Numbered from the stretch's first letter, positions 22,271 through 33,775 are shown. The stretch is 64,000 bases of DNA from Colocasia esculenta (GCA_014218235.1 CM024755.1:73702631-73766630); one strand, 5' to 3'. Made by a program: numbers and translations. Notes: a model not told the origin generated them from the letters alone.

Positions 22271-22814
22271 AACGATTGTGGGTTATATAGATTGACAAAC
22301 ACTATCATTATCTTCTCAGATAATTTTTAGAAGATTTATCCTTCATGATATTTAAATGTATAAGTTCAAATCTCTGTAGATTTCAAAAACCTTCCCACGC
22401 ACCAAACTATATCCTGTGGTCTTGAGTATTTATTGTAAAGGTACAACACATCCTTGTTTACCTCACCTGTGTCACGTAAAATCTTACCTTATATGATGAC
22501 ATAATATCATTTTCGTTTTGGTATATCCTTTGCAGCACGACTACTAATATTGACTGACAATTTAGACAAAGAGAAGTTGTCTATGTGTCAGCATTTATTG
22601 TGTGCATGACTTTTGCAGAAACACACGTCTAAGATGGAGCTGTCAACCTGACAAAAGGATAGAAGATTCAGACAATCTTTCCTTGAAGGTGTATGTGTCA
22701 ATCCAAATATTAATGGCTACAGGCTCACCTGCTCTTTGCTTCGGACCAATCTCTCTAACGTGCACGAAGCTGTGAGACAACGGATACTACAATGGTCAAA
22801 ATATTTCAAAGGAG

Positions 22815-22822
22815 ATAAATAG
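22815..22822 (+). promoter_or_regulatory. TATA-like box in Cop-3 LTR
   Basis: ATAAATAG followed by AAGAC. The antisense Cop-5 LTR has TTTAAATAGAAGAC at the corresponding place (62041-62054), which supports it as the core promoter. Confidence 0.5.
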
Positions 22823-23475
22823 AAGACCGGTGACTCCAAGAAGCATAGTTAGACAATTCGAACTCTTGAACCCTCGAGAAGCTTGAAACTCCAGTCACCT
22901 GAAGAACAACAAGAGCCAACTCGTCCAATCTAACTTTTCTGTAGCTCTTAGATCTCTGTGAGAATAGTGCATTGCCTTTTGAGAGCTTGCATGGATCTGA
23001 GAGAGAGTCCACTTTGTAATCATCTTGTGCCTCTCAGACTTCGCCTCAGATCAAGCAAGTGATTATAAGCTTGGTCTTGGGGCCTTCCTTATACAACTCA
23101 TCCTTTGTGGTTGATCCACTTCTGGTGTGAAGAGAAGACCTATTGGTACAGGTGGTGTTGTTCCTGTTCTGGTTGAGAAGAGAAGGCCAACTGCAGCTGG
23201 ATGTGTAAGTGTCCTTAAGGGGGACTGTACCCTTGTATAGTGGAGTCCCAAGTGGTTGTTTGGGGACTGGACGTAGGACTCCTTGGGATAGGAGATCCGA
23301 ACCAGGATAAAATTTTCTGTTGTTTGTGTGTTTGTTCTCTTTGTGTTGATTAACACTAACTCTAACTATCGATCTTAGTGTTGTCTGTCCAATGTTTTAT
23401 TTACAGGAATTATTACATGAAAGAATTTTAAGCAATCCATTCACCCCCCTCTGGACTTGCTATCTGGGCAACAAG

Positions 23476-23488
23476 TGGTATCAGAGCC
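23476..23488 (+). other. Cop-3 primer-binding site
   Basis: TGGTATCAGAGCC, two bases after the LTR end, complementary to initiator methionine tRNA. Confidence 0.9.
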
Positions 23489-23534
23489 AAGTCACTTCGA
23501 GAAGAAGATCTCACGATCTTAAGAGCAAAGATAA

Positions 23535-25242
23535 ATGGCAGCTCAAGGATATGCAGAAGGTCAGTCCGTCAACAGACCTCCTCTATTCAAGGGTGAAGAT
23601 TACAACTATTGGAAGACTCGGATGGAGTTCTTCCTTCAGGGTCTCGATTTCAAACTTTGGTCAATCATTGAAGAAGGAGACCTCGTGGTACTCAACAATA
23701 GAGAAAATTGGACAGATGAAGACAAGAAGAAAATATCCCTAAATAGCAAAGCTAAAAGTATACTGTGCTGTGCACTGAGTAAGAAAGAGTTCAACAGGAT
23801 TTCTGCATGCAAGTCAGCTATGGAAATATGGGAAAAGTTCAGAATCACATATGAAGTAACTAACAAGGTGAACAAAACAAGAATAGACATCCTGGTAGCT
23901 CAGTATGAATGATTTCAAATGCAGTCAAGAGAGTCCGTCACCCAAATGTACAACAGATTTACAGATATCACCAACGGTTTGGCTGGGCTTGGAAAAATTT
24001 ATGAAACTGGAGACTTGGTGAGAAAAATATTAAGATCTCTACCAACCTCATGGACTCCAAAGGTGACAGCCATAGAAGAAGCCAACAACCTTAGAAGAAT
24101 GTCACTTGAAAAGCTCATTGGGTCTTTGATGGCTCATGAGATGAATATGGAGAGGCTGGGAGAATCCTTCAGCAAGAAGAAGCACAGTAATGCTCTCAAG
24201 GCCACAGAAGAAACAACTGATGGCAAATCAAAAAGTGACAAAAGCCATGAAAGCAGTGAAGATGAAGAGGCATTTCTCTCTAGAAGACTGCAACGTACAC
24301 TAGCTAAGAAGAAATATCAGTCAGAAAGAAGATACTTCAATAAAAGAAAATACTTTAAAAGATCTGAAGGCAAAGATGTTAAGAAACCAGAACCGATATG
24401 CTATGAGTGCAAGAAGTCTGGACACATCAAAGCCGAGTGTCCAAAGTTAAAGAAAACCGAGTTCAAGAAAAGGACAACACAAAGAAATTCAGAAGATACA
24501 AGAAGAAAGCCATGGCTACTGCATGGAACAATGAAAGTGACTCAGACAGTGAGTCAAGCTCCAGCGAAGAAGAAGAAGAAAAGGCCAACCTGGCCTTCAC
24601 GGCAAATGTTGATGGTAAGGTAACCTCTGACTCATCTTTTACTTCTTGCAATGAATCTGATTCAGATAGCTTAGAAGATGCTTTTAACGAATTATACAGT
24701 AAATATAAAGATGTCTGCAAATTGTTAAAAACAACTAAGAAAAATTCAGAATTAAAAGGAAGAAATGAACTGTTATATGAAGATATAAAAAATAAAAATG
24801 AAAAGATATCAAACATAGAAAATTAGGAAACCACAATCAAACTTAAAAGTGAAATTAACACACTAACAAAAGATAATGAATATTTAATGGCCACAATTGA
24901 AAAATTTACAAATGGAAAATCCTCTTTAATATTAAAAGGAGGAAGAAGACTAGGTAGGAAAAAGTATGGCTTAGGATACACTCCACCAAACAATGAAGAA
25001 ACTGTAATTCATTCTAAAATTTATCCAACTCCAAAATTCATAGCTGAACAAAATCCCAATTATAAAATAAATAAAAATAAGAACCATAAGCCAAATAAGA
25101 TATTAAACAATATTCCTTGCTGCGCACATTGTAACAAATTAGGTCACACTAAAATAACATGTACAACTAAACACCTAAAATGGATTCCCAAAAGAAACTG
25201 TAAAGAAACTAACCAACTAAGACCTAAAAGAACTTGTACCTA
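23535..25242 (+). pseudogene. gag: Cop-3 gag
   Basis: ATG at 23535 (MAAQGYAEGQSVNRPPLF). The UBN2-type capsid (YNYWKTRMEFFLQG, ACKSAMEIWEKF, SVTQMYNRFTDITNGLAGLGK) is interrupted by a TGA at 23910. Zinc knuckle CYECKKSGHIKAEC lies at 24400-24441. A 1-nt shift near 24460 moves the acidic serine-rich tail into another frame (24407-24826). Near 25120 a second, poorer knuckle-like CAHCNKLGHTKITC precedes the protease. Coding use is like other SIRE gags. A particle protein in its intact form. Confidence 0.85.
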
Positions 25243-25251
25243 AATCTAATT

Positions 25252-25680
25252 GATTTATTGCAGGGAAGCCTTAGAGCATCAAAGTGGTACCTTGACAGCG
25301 AGTGCTCAAGGTTTATGACAGGTAACAAGAAACTGTTCTCTCATATCAAAAGTGAAGGCACAGTTACCTATGGCGATAATGGAAAAGGGTCAGTAATTGG
25401 TTGTGGATCTATTGGAAGTCAAGATAGAATCCTTATAGAAGATGTTCTATGCGTCAAAGGACTCAAGCACAATCTAATTAGCATTAGTCAACTGTGCGAC
25501 AAGGGCCACCAAATGAAATTTTAGGAATCTAAGTGTCTGATTATCAAGGATGGTGCAATTGTCTTCGAAGCCATCAGAGAAAAGAATTTATATGTACTGC
25601 ATCTAGAAGAACTGAAAGATCAAGATATTTGTCTAGTAGCAAGTAAAGATCAAAATGCTGAATTATGGCATAGAAGATTA
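25252..25680 (+). pseudogene. Cop-3 protease and GAG-pre-integrase start
   Basis: WYLDSECSRFMTG at about 25280-25320 is the copia protease active-site loop, but the conserved Gly of DSG is Glu, which should abolish activity. The domain continues with YGDNGKGSVIGCGSIG and LKHNLISISQLCDKGH, stops at 25522, and then runs on in frame through KNLYVLHLEEL to the HHCC module. Confidence 0.8.
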
Positions 25681-26392
25681 AGCCATTGTAGCTTGGATGG
25701 AATAAGAAAACTTATCAAACATGATCTAGTAGATGGTTTGCCGAAGATAAACACAAAACTTGATAGTATTTGTGAACCTTGTGCAAAAGGGAAGCATGCA
25801 AAATCCTCCTTCAAATCAAAGACAGTAGTTACTACCTCTAAACCACTAGAACTGCTACATATGGATATGTCTGGACCAATGAGAACTACCAGCCTAAGAG
25901 GAAAGAACTTTGGATTTGTCATAGTAGATGATTATTCAAGATTCACATAGGTATCATTTTTAGAGCATAAAGATGACACATTTGAAAGTTTTGTAAAGTA
26001 GTTCAAAAGGATAAGAAGTTCAACATCATTAGCATCTGCTTAGATCATGGAGGAGAATTCCAAAACGACAGATTTGCAGATTTCTGTAATGATCAAGGTA
26101 TAGAGCACAATTTCTCAGCACCTAGAACACCACAACAAAATGGAGTAGCTGAGAGGAAGAATAGAACCTTGTTGGATGTAGCTAGGACCATGCTATCTGA
26201 GTACAACCTTCCAAGATACTTTTGGGCAGAAGCTATAAACACAGCATGTTACATCATAAATAGAGTCATGATCAAGCCAATCCTGAAGAAGACTGCATAC
26301 GAGCTGTACAAGCAAAGGAAGCCCAAGATCAGCTATCTCAAAACATTTGGATGCCCATGCTTCATTCACAACAATGGTAAGAGAGACATAGG
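25681..26392 (+). pseudogene. Cop-3 integrase (3' end cut off)
   Basis: Zinc module HRRLSHCS...ICEPCAKGK, catalytic Asp in LLHMDMSGPM, stops at 25948 and 26000, frameshift to CLDHGGEFQND (second Asp), then Glu in NGVAERKNRTL. The tail reaches FGCPCFIHNNGKRDIG and is then interrupted by the TatP-A LTR. ATAGG (26388-26392) is the candidate target duplication. Confidence 0.85.
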
Positions 26393-27793
26393 TGTAATCA
26401 CGGGGTTGCGCACCCCTTGAGACACACATGTTTTAAAAATAAATAAAAAATGCATGGAAATAGGATGTGTGATCGCCACCTAACAAATTGCCATGAAAAG
26501 AAATTAGACTAGGCTAACATTGCTAGGAAAAGGAGGTGAGAACAGGGCACTTACCTGTGTCGCAACGGGACTACCCGTCGCGATGTTGCTGAGGTCGCGA
26601 CGCCCGATTAGGGTGCGTTATGGTGTCATGACGCCAACCCCTGCCGCATTCTCTACAGTGCGGGAGAAAACTTGGGTGGACCTTCTTCCTACCCTCTGGC
26701 TGGCTAGAGGACAAGAGCTCCTCGTCAAACCTTGTTTATGTGCCTACCAAAATGAAGAAAACAATAAAATAAACCCTGTTAGACTGTATTTGTGTGTAGC
26801 ATCTATCCAAAATTGAAATAAGAAGGGAGAGCATGGAGGGAACGAACCTGGGGATGGTTTTAAACCCCTTGGGTGATATGAAAACGTAGGCAGAAAGAGG
26901 GAAATGCGTCCCTATCTAAGAAAGTAAGTAGCATGCATGAAAAGAGAAATAAGGGAAGAAAGGAAGAAGGAGCCCCAATGGGGGCGACTCCCTGGCCGTA
27001 GCAGGTGTCCTTGAGTGTTGGAGAGGCCTTGGATGTCACCTCCTTAGCCACCAAGCTCTATGGATGAAGAATCTTGCATGGCTTGATGAAGAGGATAGGA
27101 GGAAATGTAGGGGAATGGGTGAGCCATGAGCTAAGTGTGAGGTCTAGTGAGATTTCGGCAGCACTTCGTGGCAAAAACGGGGCTCCCCTTCCTCTGAAGA
27201 AGTAGGGTTGCTTATATAGAAGTGGAGAGAGAAAATCCCATCACTAAGTGATAATGACCAAAAATGAAGTGATAAATCCGGATGGGAGAGTCCTAGGGCG
27301 GTCCCTAAGGGTCCTGGAACCTCAAACCGCAGCCAGGGGGGTTGGGAGGTTGCTTAGGATAGAGATAAGGCCAATAGAGGAAAATATGGAGGTGGTTGCG
27401 GAGGACAGCACATGCGGACAAAGTCGCGACGGGTCGTAGGGGCGCGATAAAGGTTGTCGTGGCGGCCACTATGGTCGCGTCAATGAGGGTACATGAAGAG
27501 ATATGCATGGGCTGTCACGACGGCCATGGGGGGTGTGATAAAGGCTAACATGGCACTACGACCCGTCGCGTTAAGGAAAATTGATTATTCTCAAAATATA
27601 GATCAATTATAAGGGAGAATAATGGACAATTAAGCATGAGGACTCTTTAATTGGACGAGATAATATGAAAATTGGGATTTTAATGGGCTCAAAGCAAGGC
27701 TAATCAATGGGCTCAAGGTGAATGACCAACTTGGGGCTTATTAAGAGAACAAGAAATGTGGTTTGACTTATGGGCCAGAATCGGGTGTCTACA
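26393..27793 (-). repeat. TatP-A 3' LTR (antisense)
   Basis: 1401 bp; on the minus strand it begins TGTAGACACCC and ends CCCGTGATTACA. The TatP-C LTR at 52436-53909 has the same ends (TGTAGACACCC, CCCATGATTACA) and the same TTCTG-CCCATAAGTC block after the start, but the middle is highly diverged. It carries GTCGCGAC and decayed derivatives at 26555-26640 and 27415-27575. A minus-strand TATA box CTATATAA lies at about 27212-27219. Assignment to the same element as 31785-39872 is by orientation and keyword, an inference. Confidence 0.7.
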
Positions 27794-28686
27794 GATTGCC
27801 CCTCCTTAGCTTCCACTTTACAAGGGAGCGTAGCGGAAGTGTAGCAGAGGTGTCATGAAATGACGACGAAGTGGAGATGACGTTGAGTGAACTGAAAAGA
27901 TAGGAGTCAAGGTAAAGAGACACCCGATCTGACCAATAAGTAATTGGAATCTTCTTGAAAGCCCCGAGTTAGTTGCTCGAGCACAATGCAAGGAAAACAC
28001 AAGTCTGGATGAGAAGGAGAAAGAAAAGGATGATCAACCCCTCGATTGAGAGGTACCCTAGCCGATTGGCCTACAGGTTTCATTTTGGAGGGACATGTGC
28101 GTGTCAGGCAGGTAACTCAGACTCTATCCTAGGAGCGGTTCGCAACCAAAACAGATCAAAGGGAATAATGATGAAAATTGTATAGAAAATCTAGACAGGG
28201 AAATTCTTGATAGACTGGCAAGACCAACTCGCTCGGAGACAAACCTTCCGATTCAGAGTGGAATAGAGATTTTTGTTTTGAACATGAAGAATGGTTGGTC
28301 ACTCAACAAGGGCCCACTATTAGCCAAGGATGAGTCATGATAGCTCAAAGTCCTACATGATGTATGCTGGGCTAAAGGAAAAGAAATCATTAAATCAAAT
28401 GCAAATAAAGGATAAAATAGAAAATATATCAAGGATAATATTGTTAAATCAAACATGAATGGATCAAGAGCCTTCCTGCGACCACTGTGCAAGACAGAGT
28501 CCATCATCCCAAAACTAATCCAACTCAACGACCTATCCAGCGATTAGCAACGTGCACCTAGATCATCATCATTTTTGTTGAAGGGGAACTCAAATCCCAG
28601 AGCACGTTGAAAACTAGCCAGTCCTTGAAGCGATATAATAAGTAAGTTACCATATAGTAATGCAAGGGAGTAAGGATAGAAATACT
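27794..28686 (-). other. TatP-A 3' noncoding region next to its LTR
   Basis: About 890 bp without recognisable coding sequence. Directly adjoining the LTR the minus strand reads AAGGAGGGGCAATC, a candidate polypurine tract. It is bounded on the right by the Cop-4 insertion. Confidence 0.5.
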
Positions 28687-28907
28687 TGTTGGGTTGAGTG
28701 TAATTTCATATCATTTTCCCTCCTATTTTGATGATGACAAATGTGATTTGAATGCAAATTATTTGAAAAATGATAAATACATTTCACCTGAAATTTATAT
28801 TCAAAAAACATGTCTCAAAGCACACTTATCATTTGCACTCATAATAAAACATTTTACTAATGATATATGTGTTTAATTTTCAGGTACAAACACTTTTTGC
28901 AAAAGAA

Positions 28908-29300
28908 GTGTCGACACACTCCACAATGGTGTCGACACAATAACCCAAATTCAAAGGAAAAAAGATGAACAAATGTTGAGACTGTGTCGACACATATCAA
29001 AGAGTGTGTCGACACGAGTTGCAGATTCCGGAAATCAGACTACTCAGGTCGACGCACTCTCAGGGCAGGTCGACACCAGAGCTTGTTCCCAGAACAACAG
29101 TTTTCAGAATTGGGGATAGCAGGTCGACGCAACACCAGAGCAGGTCGACACTGGATCCTGCTCCCAGAACAGCTATTTTCAGAACCGGGATAGCAGGTCG
29201 ACACAATACCAAAGCAGGTCGACACTGGATCAGTTCCCAGAACAGCCTGTTTCAAGATTTGGGACAGTGTGTCAACACCATCACCAGGGCAGGTCGACAC
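28908..29300 (+). repeat. GTCGAC keyword cluster in Cop-4 LTR
   Basis: Eleven GTCGAC sites plus one decayed GTGTCAACAC in 390 bp. The first four are GTGTCGACAC; most of the rest have switched to AGGTCGACAC or AGGTCGACGC, set in a repeating spacer with CCCAGAACAG. The pairing and spacing match Cop-1, so the arrangement is conserved while flanking bases drift. Confidence 0.85.
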
Positions 29301-29418
29301 ACTACGGAAAGTTTGCAACTTAAATTGGATGTTTGCCACGTGTCAGCCAAGGGCGATGGGGTATCAACCTAGGATCATGTGCCCTTGTACCTAAAGGGTA
29401 TCTTTGGAATCTTTTGGG

Positions 29419-29425
29419 TATAAAA
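29419..29425 (+). promoter_or_regulatory. TATA box in Cop-4 LTR
   Basis: TATAAAAGGCCCC about 120 bp downstream of the keyword cluster, the same spacing as in Cop-1. Confidence 0.7.
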
Positions 29426-30405
29426 GGCCCCCAATTGGCCATCCATCATGAGATGACCCCAACGAACTCTCCAAGCCTCCAGAAAAGTTCCCTTTGGCGG
29501 CGAGAAGAGCTCATCTCCCTTCTCTGCTCTCCTGGTGCCTTCTGAAGACCAATTCTCATCAATTCGATTGAGAGAATTGGAGTTTGATCTCTGAAGAAGC
29601 AATTGAAGCGCCTCAAGGAAGCAGATCAAGTAGGAGCATCTGTTGGAGAAGACTTCAAGGAAGATCCCCAACTTCAATAGTACAGAGCATCGACTGGGAC
29701 TTCAAGGATTCAAGCCTCTTCCCAATCTGAGCTTCTACAAGGGAGTACACTGAAGAACAAAGCCTTTTAACACTATTCTCAATGTATTTTTGTTCTTTTG
29801 AGACTTCTTGAGATTGTGCAAGTGCTTCTGCATAACTCTCATGAATGTTCTCATGTCTGACATGATCTGCTGCTAGAAGATCCATGTCGTGTGTTGGTGT
29901 CTAGCATTGTTATTTGTGAGCCGTCGTGCTCAGTTTGAGTTGTCTAACTCAAGTGTTTGTTGAGCAGTCTTGCTCAGGGATCTAGAGTAGTCTTGCTCTA
30001 GAGGTGTGTGAGTTGTAAACTCAAGTGTTGGAGTTGTCTGGCTCCAGTGGGTGTGTAACCCAGGTTGTTTAGTGAATCCTCACTGGGTGTGAGGGGTGGA
30101 TGTAGGAATCACATGGGTGACTTCCGAACCACCTAAAAATCTCTGTGAACTTGTCTATTTGTGGTTTGATTTTATCATCCGTTAGATGCTTGCATAGGAT
30201 CGATCAAGATTCACTTAATCAACAGGTTTTTACATCTATTTTATCAACTCACTTAACATTTCATCAGATCTGTGTTTTTCACTGATTAAAATTGCCTCTG
30301 ATTCTAAAAGTTTGTTAAATTGCTTAAGCTTCCGCAGAAAGTGGCATAGATCTATTCATCCCCCCCTTCTAGATCTTATCCACACCTTTTCCTCGATCCT
30401 TCAAT

Positions 30406-30417
30406 TGGTATCAGAGC
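30406..30417 (+). other. Cop-4 primer-binding site
   Basis: TGGTATCAGAGC, complementary to initiator methionine tRNA, two bases after the LTR. Confidence 0.9.
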
Positions 30418-30528
30418 AGGTTTATACTTGATCTGATTTGATTTGAGCAATTTTTAAGTATTGTGTGTCTGATTGCTTGCTTGTTTGCTTGTTTGGTGAA
30501 TATTCTTCCGAGCTTTCTTGTTAAGTCA

Positions 30529-31740
30529 ATGGATTCCAAAGGTTTCATAGCTGAAGGGCATTCCATAAATAGGCCACCATTCTTTAATGGAACGGACTAT
30601 TCATACTGGAAAAACAGAATGCAAGTCTTTCTAAGAGCCTAGAACTATGAAATTTGGAAAGTGGTTGAGGTTGGTCCGTATGAAAACCAGGGTGAGGAAG
30701 AAACCTGGACTAGGGAACAAATAAGAAAAGCCACATTGAATTATAGTGCCATGAACATGATTCAATGTACTGTTCATCCCAAAGAGTATTCGAGAATCTC
30801 AATGTGCAAATCCGCCAAAGAGATGTGGGATAAACTCGAATTACTTTATGAGGGAACATCACAAGTAAAGGAAACTAAGGCAAATATTCTTGTTTCAGAA
30901 TATGAATTGTTTATGATGAAGTCTAGTGAAACAATTTCTGAAATGTTTGCCAGGTTCATGGTCATTGTCAATGGACTCAAGGCCTTAGGTAAGGACTACA
31001 CAGATGCAGACTTGGTAAGGAAAATCTTACGTTCACTCTCTTCTATTTGGCACACAAAGGCCACTGTCATTGAAGATTCTAAAGATTTGTCCAAAATGTC
31101 TTTGGATGAATTGATAGGATCCTTAATGACATATGAAATCAATTTGAAAAGAAATGAAGAACATATAATTAAGACCAAACCAATGGCACTTAAGGCCTCT
31201 TCAAGTAACAAAGACAAAAGTCAAGAAAAGACAAGTTCTGAGGAGTCTGAGTCAAATGAGGATGAAATTGCCCTCATGACCAGGCAATTCATAAAATTCT
31301 TGAAATATAGAAAAGGAAGAATGTCTGGGAAAAAGAAGTTTTCCACAGGTAAAAGAAACACTTCCTCCTCTAATTTCAACAAGAATCAAAAAGCTGACGA
31401 AACTGTCATTTGTTACAGGTGTAACAAGCCAGGACACATGAAGGGAGAGTGTCCTGAGAACAAGAAAGAAAAGCACAAGAAATTCCAGAAGTTCAAGAAG
31501 CCAAAGGCCATGGTAGCCACTTGGTCTGACGAAGATTCAAGTGAGGAAGAAGAAGACAAGAAATCCTCAAGCTCTGAGAGTGAGGAAATCTGCTTCATGG
31601 CCAACAATTATGAAGAAAAGGTAAATACCTCATTTGAAGATTTTACTGTTGAAGATTGGCAGGATGTGTATGCAGAATTAGTTGAAAAATATTCTGAAAT
31701 GAGAAAAGAAAACAAACACATCAAAAAGAAAAATGAAAAT
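30529..31740 (+). pseudogene. gag: Cop-4 gag, 3' truncated
   Basis: ATG at 30529 (MDSKGFIAEGHS). One TAG at 30640 stands where relatives have Gln (RAQNYE). Beyond it about 365 codons are open: UBN2-type capsid (MCKSAKEMWDKLELLYEGTS, SEMFARFMVIVNGLKALGK), lysine-rich linker, zinc knuckle CYRCNKPGHMKGEC (about 31412-31453), acidic serine-rich tail and coiled-coil start. It is the least damaged gag of this clade in the window, but the gene is cut before protease. Confidence 0.85.
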
Positions 31741-31788
31741 CATTATAATAACCAATCTTCAAACAATAGAAACGTGACATATCTGGAG

Positions 31789-31850
31789 GTCGCGACATTG
31801 TAGCGACGCCCTGGTAGGTCGCGACCCTAATGCGTCGGATCGGGGCATCA
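31789..31850. repeat. GTCGCGAC cluster upstream of gene X
   Basis: Two perfect GTCGCGAC palindromes (31789-31796, 31818-31825) with decayed GCGACG and GCGTCG copies around them, about 170-210 bp upstream of the TATA box of gene X. Confidence 0.75.
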
Positions 31851-31998
31851 CAACATCATTCTGTATGATAAACCCCAAAACCGAGCCTTATCCTTATCCT
31901 AGAGCTATTCCTAACACTAATGGGACTCTAAGACCAAACCTGTGACTACTCTAACTCCTATGGACGAGTTGGGATGGGAATTAGGCCTCGTAGAGCTC

Positions 31999-32006
31999 TA
32001 TAAATA
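31999..32006 (+). promoter_or_regulatory. TATA box of gene X, TatP-A copy
   Basis: CTATAAATAG, 80 bp upstream of the first ATG (32080) and followed by a CT-rich leader (TCTCTCTTCTTCTCTC), a typical plant core promoter arrangement. It suggests gene X has its own antisense promoter rather than depending on the LTR. Confidence 0.6.
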
Positions 32007-32079
32007 GGTGTGCAAGGGTCTATTTTCGGAGTGTATCTTCTCTCTCTTCTTCTCTCTTGGTCTTCTCTCTCCCCAAGCA

Positions 32080-33517
32080 ATGAAGAGGTCTTTTTCCTCT
32101 CTCCAAGCCAGCTCCACCCCTCATGGCGGCCCCAAGGCGGCGAGGATGGCCCATGCAGAGCTTCTCCGCCTCTCCTCCGTGCCCGGGCACATTAGCGCAA
32201 GACTGGATCTTCAAGTAAGCTTTCTCTCTCTACTCTTTGATTTTCTCTCTCCTCTTCTTCTTCTCCTTCTTACTCTCTTCTTCTGCCAACCCTCTATTCT
32301 CCTTCTTCTAGATCCTGATAGGCAATAGGCGCTACTCCAAGATCCCATGGTTAGAGCCCATGGTCAATGCACTTCCCCTGGCGTCAACTAACCTTTTGCG
32401 TGAATGGAAGCTTACTACTGTCCTCACGTTAGCAAAGAATTATCACAAAATAGTACATGTGTGGGATAGTCTTACAGCGCTCGTGGAGTTGTGGCACCCG
32501 CAGACACATACCTTTATCTTCCCTTCATTTGAGGCCACGATCCTGCTGGAGGAGCTAGAGCTCATGCTGGGGCTCCCAAAAGACAAGAAAGGGGAGGAGT
32601 GTCTCATCATGCACACCGTGGCTCCCATCAATTCCTGGGCCATTCTCAGAGAGATCACCACCAAGTTCGAGGACCTGCGCACCGTGACTAGCCCAGGCTA
32701 TGTCCATCTCATTCCCCTCTCTCAATGGATCACCTCCCAATGCAAGAGGAAGACTGGAAACTACCTCGCCATTGCCAAGGCAGCCGCTATCTGCGTGTGC
32801 GGCATCATCCTCTTCCCCGCACAAGACCATCTTCTCTCCGCATCCAACCTGAGCGCTATCAGCTGTGCGTGGGAAGGTATGAGAATCTCCCAAGCTGTTC
32901 TTGGTTATCTTTATTCTAGGCTATCTTCTGCAGCTACTGGCGGTCTTTTCTTTGGCTCTGTGGTCACCCTTGAGTGCTGGATGGGCATGCGTATCAACTT
33001 CAAAGCAACGGATGATTCTTCTTTCAAGTGCATGAGCATGCTACATCACCCACTCGCCTTCATCGGTGCTCCACTTTACATGCCTACCCAGGCATGGTGC
33101 GTGACAGCGATAATCAAGGGATTGAAAGAGTGGAGGATTTACTTCAAGACAATGACAGAGGAACGGTTCGAAATGAGCCCGAGATTCCTCCACAACAAGG
33201 TGATCCGCCTTCCTCAGTGCATCGGCTTGGCACTATGACTGATCGGAGACGAAGCACTGGTCCTCTACAACCCCGACCGGTGCTATCTACAGTGTGGTGC
33301 AACACGCACAATCATGCTGGCTCTCTCCCACTACCCGCCAATCCAAGTACGGAAGATGAATGAAGAACAGGATGAACGGGACGTCAAGAGCGCCATCGTC
33401 CATTGGGAGGGGTGTGCCATAAGCCTCATATCAATGGAAGTGACGGAGGATGAAGATGTGAACCGCGAGTATCAATTGACTTTGAAGAGGGTCCAACCAA
33501 TAATACCGGGTGCTTGA
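32080..33517 (+). CDS. Gene X (TatP-A copy): PMD/DUF7745-like protein, two exons, one internal stop
   Basis: Exon 1 is 32080-32214 (45 codons) and exon 2 starts at 32312, with a 97-nt CT-rich intron (GTAAGC...TTCTAG). The joined frame is open for about 354 codons to a TGA at 33236-33238, then continues in the same frame to 33517. The sequence past the stop still matches the TatP-B copy (VLYNPDRCYLQ), so the full gene was about 450 codons. The LVELWHPQTHTFIFP and LLEELELMLGLP motifs resemble plant-mobile-domain proteins, probably the branch labelled DUF7745; this is recalled, not searched. Function unknown. An AATAAA lies at 33616. It runs antisense to the host element. About 54 percent identical to the TatP-B copy over 160 residues (hand count). 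Confidence 0.65.
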
Positions 33518-33613
33518 GAGTAGCAAGAAGTGTAAAGGTGGTAGTTAGGGGTTTGAAAAGATAGCTTGATTGATTGTAAGCATGATTAGGAGTTGTAATT
33601 GATCATTTGAATC

Positions 33614-33625
33614 AATAAAATCAGA
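33614..33625 (+). terminator. Possible polyadenylation signal of gene X
   Basis: CAATAAAATC about 100 bp downstream of the gene X stop at 33517. It suggests X and Y are separate transcripts. Confidence 0.4.
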
Positions 33626-33654
33626 ATTTTATTAACTGTGTGCACTGCTCTGTT

Positions 33655-33775
33655 GATGTTGCGACCAAAACAGTCGTCACCTTAAGGTCGCAACAGGTCG
33701 ATAGGACGCAACAATGTCACGGCCTACCTGGCCGTCACGATCTTAACGCGACGCCTATATCCGTCGCGACAAGAA
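33655..33775. repeat. GTCGCGAC cluster between genes X and Y (TatP-A)
   Basis: One perfect GTCGCGAC (33763-33770) and several one-step derivatives (GTTGCGAC, GTCGCAAC, GTCACG, ACGCGACG) in 120 bp, directly upstream of the gene Y leader. The TatP-B copy has a cluster at the equivalent place (50985-51090). Confidence 0.7.

Larger units (their letters stand above)
21303..23473 (+). repeat. Cop-3 5' LTR
   Basis: 2171 bp, starting TGATGATCGGTCC and ending CTATCTGGGCAACA. The start aligns with the Cop-5 LTR (TGATGACC, then GATTAACAAAA about 60 bp in), as does the end (CCATTCACCCCCC, then GGGCAACA). It contains tandem AACGATTT arrays in the U3 side (21512-22120), a TATA-like ATAAATAG at 22815-22822, and a diverged direct repeat of about 47 bp near 23110-23200. 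Confidence 0.85.
21303..26392 (+). mobile_element. Cop-3: SIRE-like Ty1/copia element, truncated by TatP-A
   Basis: 5' LTR (21303-23473), primer site, gag, protease and integrase on the plus strand, then cut inside the integrase tail at 26392 by TatP-A. It inserted into Gyp-2; the five bases before it (CATCG, 21298-21302) are the presumed target duplication. The missing half (RT, RNase H, 3' LTR) must lie beyond TatP-A. Cop-5 at 61343-64000 is a relative, sharing LTR ends and the AACGATTT arrays. Confidence 0.85.
28687..30403 (+). repeat. Cop-4 5' LTR
   Basis: 1717 bp, TGTTGGG at the start and CGATCCTTCA at the end, two bases before the primer site. Contains the keyword cluster (28908-29300), a TATA box at 29419-29425, and short TGAGTTGT/GTTGAGCAG repeats in the U5 side similar in style to Cop-1. 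Confidence 0.8.
28687..31740 (+). mobile_element. Cop-4: Ty1/copia element, 5' LTR and gag only
   Basis: Relative of Cop-1: the LTR starts TGTTGGGTTGAGTG, carries the GTCGAC keyword cluster, and has the same primer site and gag type. It inserted into TatP-A 3' noncoding DNA. After the gag coiled-coil start (RKENKHIKKKNEN, to about 31740) copia similarity stops and TatP-A sequence (GTCGCGAC at 31789) resumes, so pol and the 3' LTR were lost by a deletion ending between about 31740 and 31785. Confidence 0.85.
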
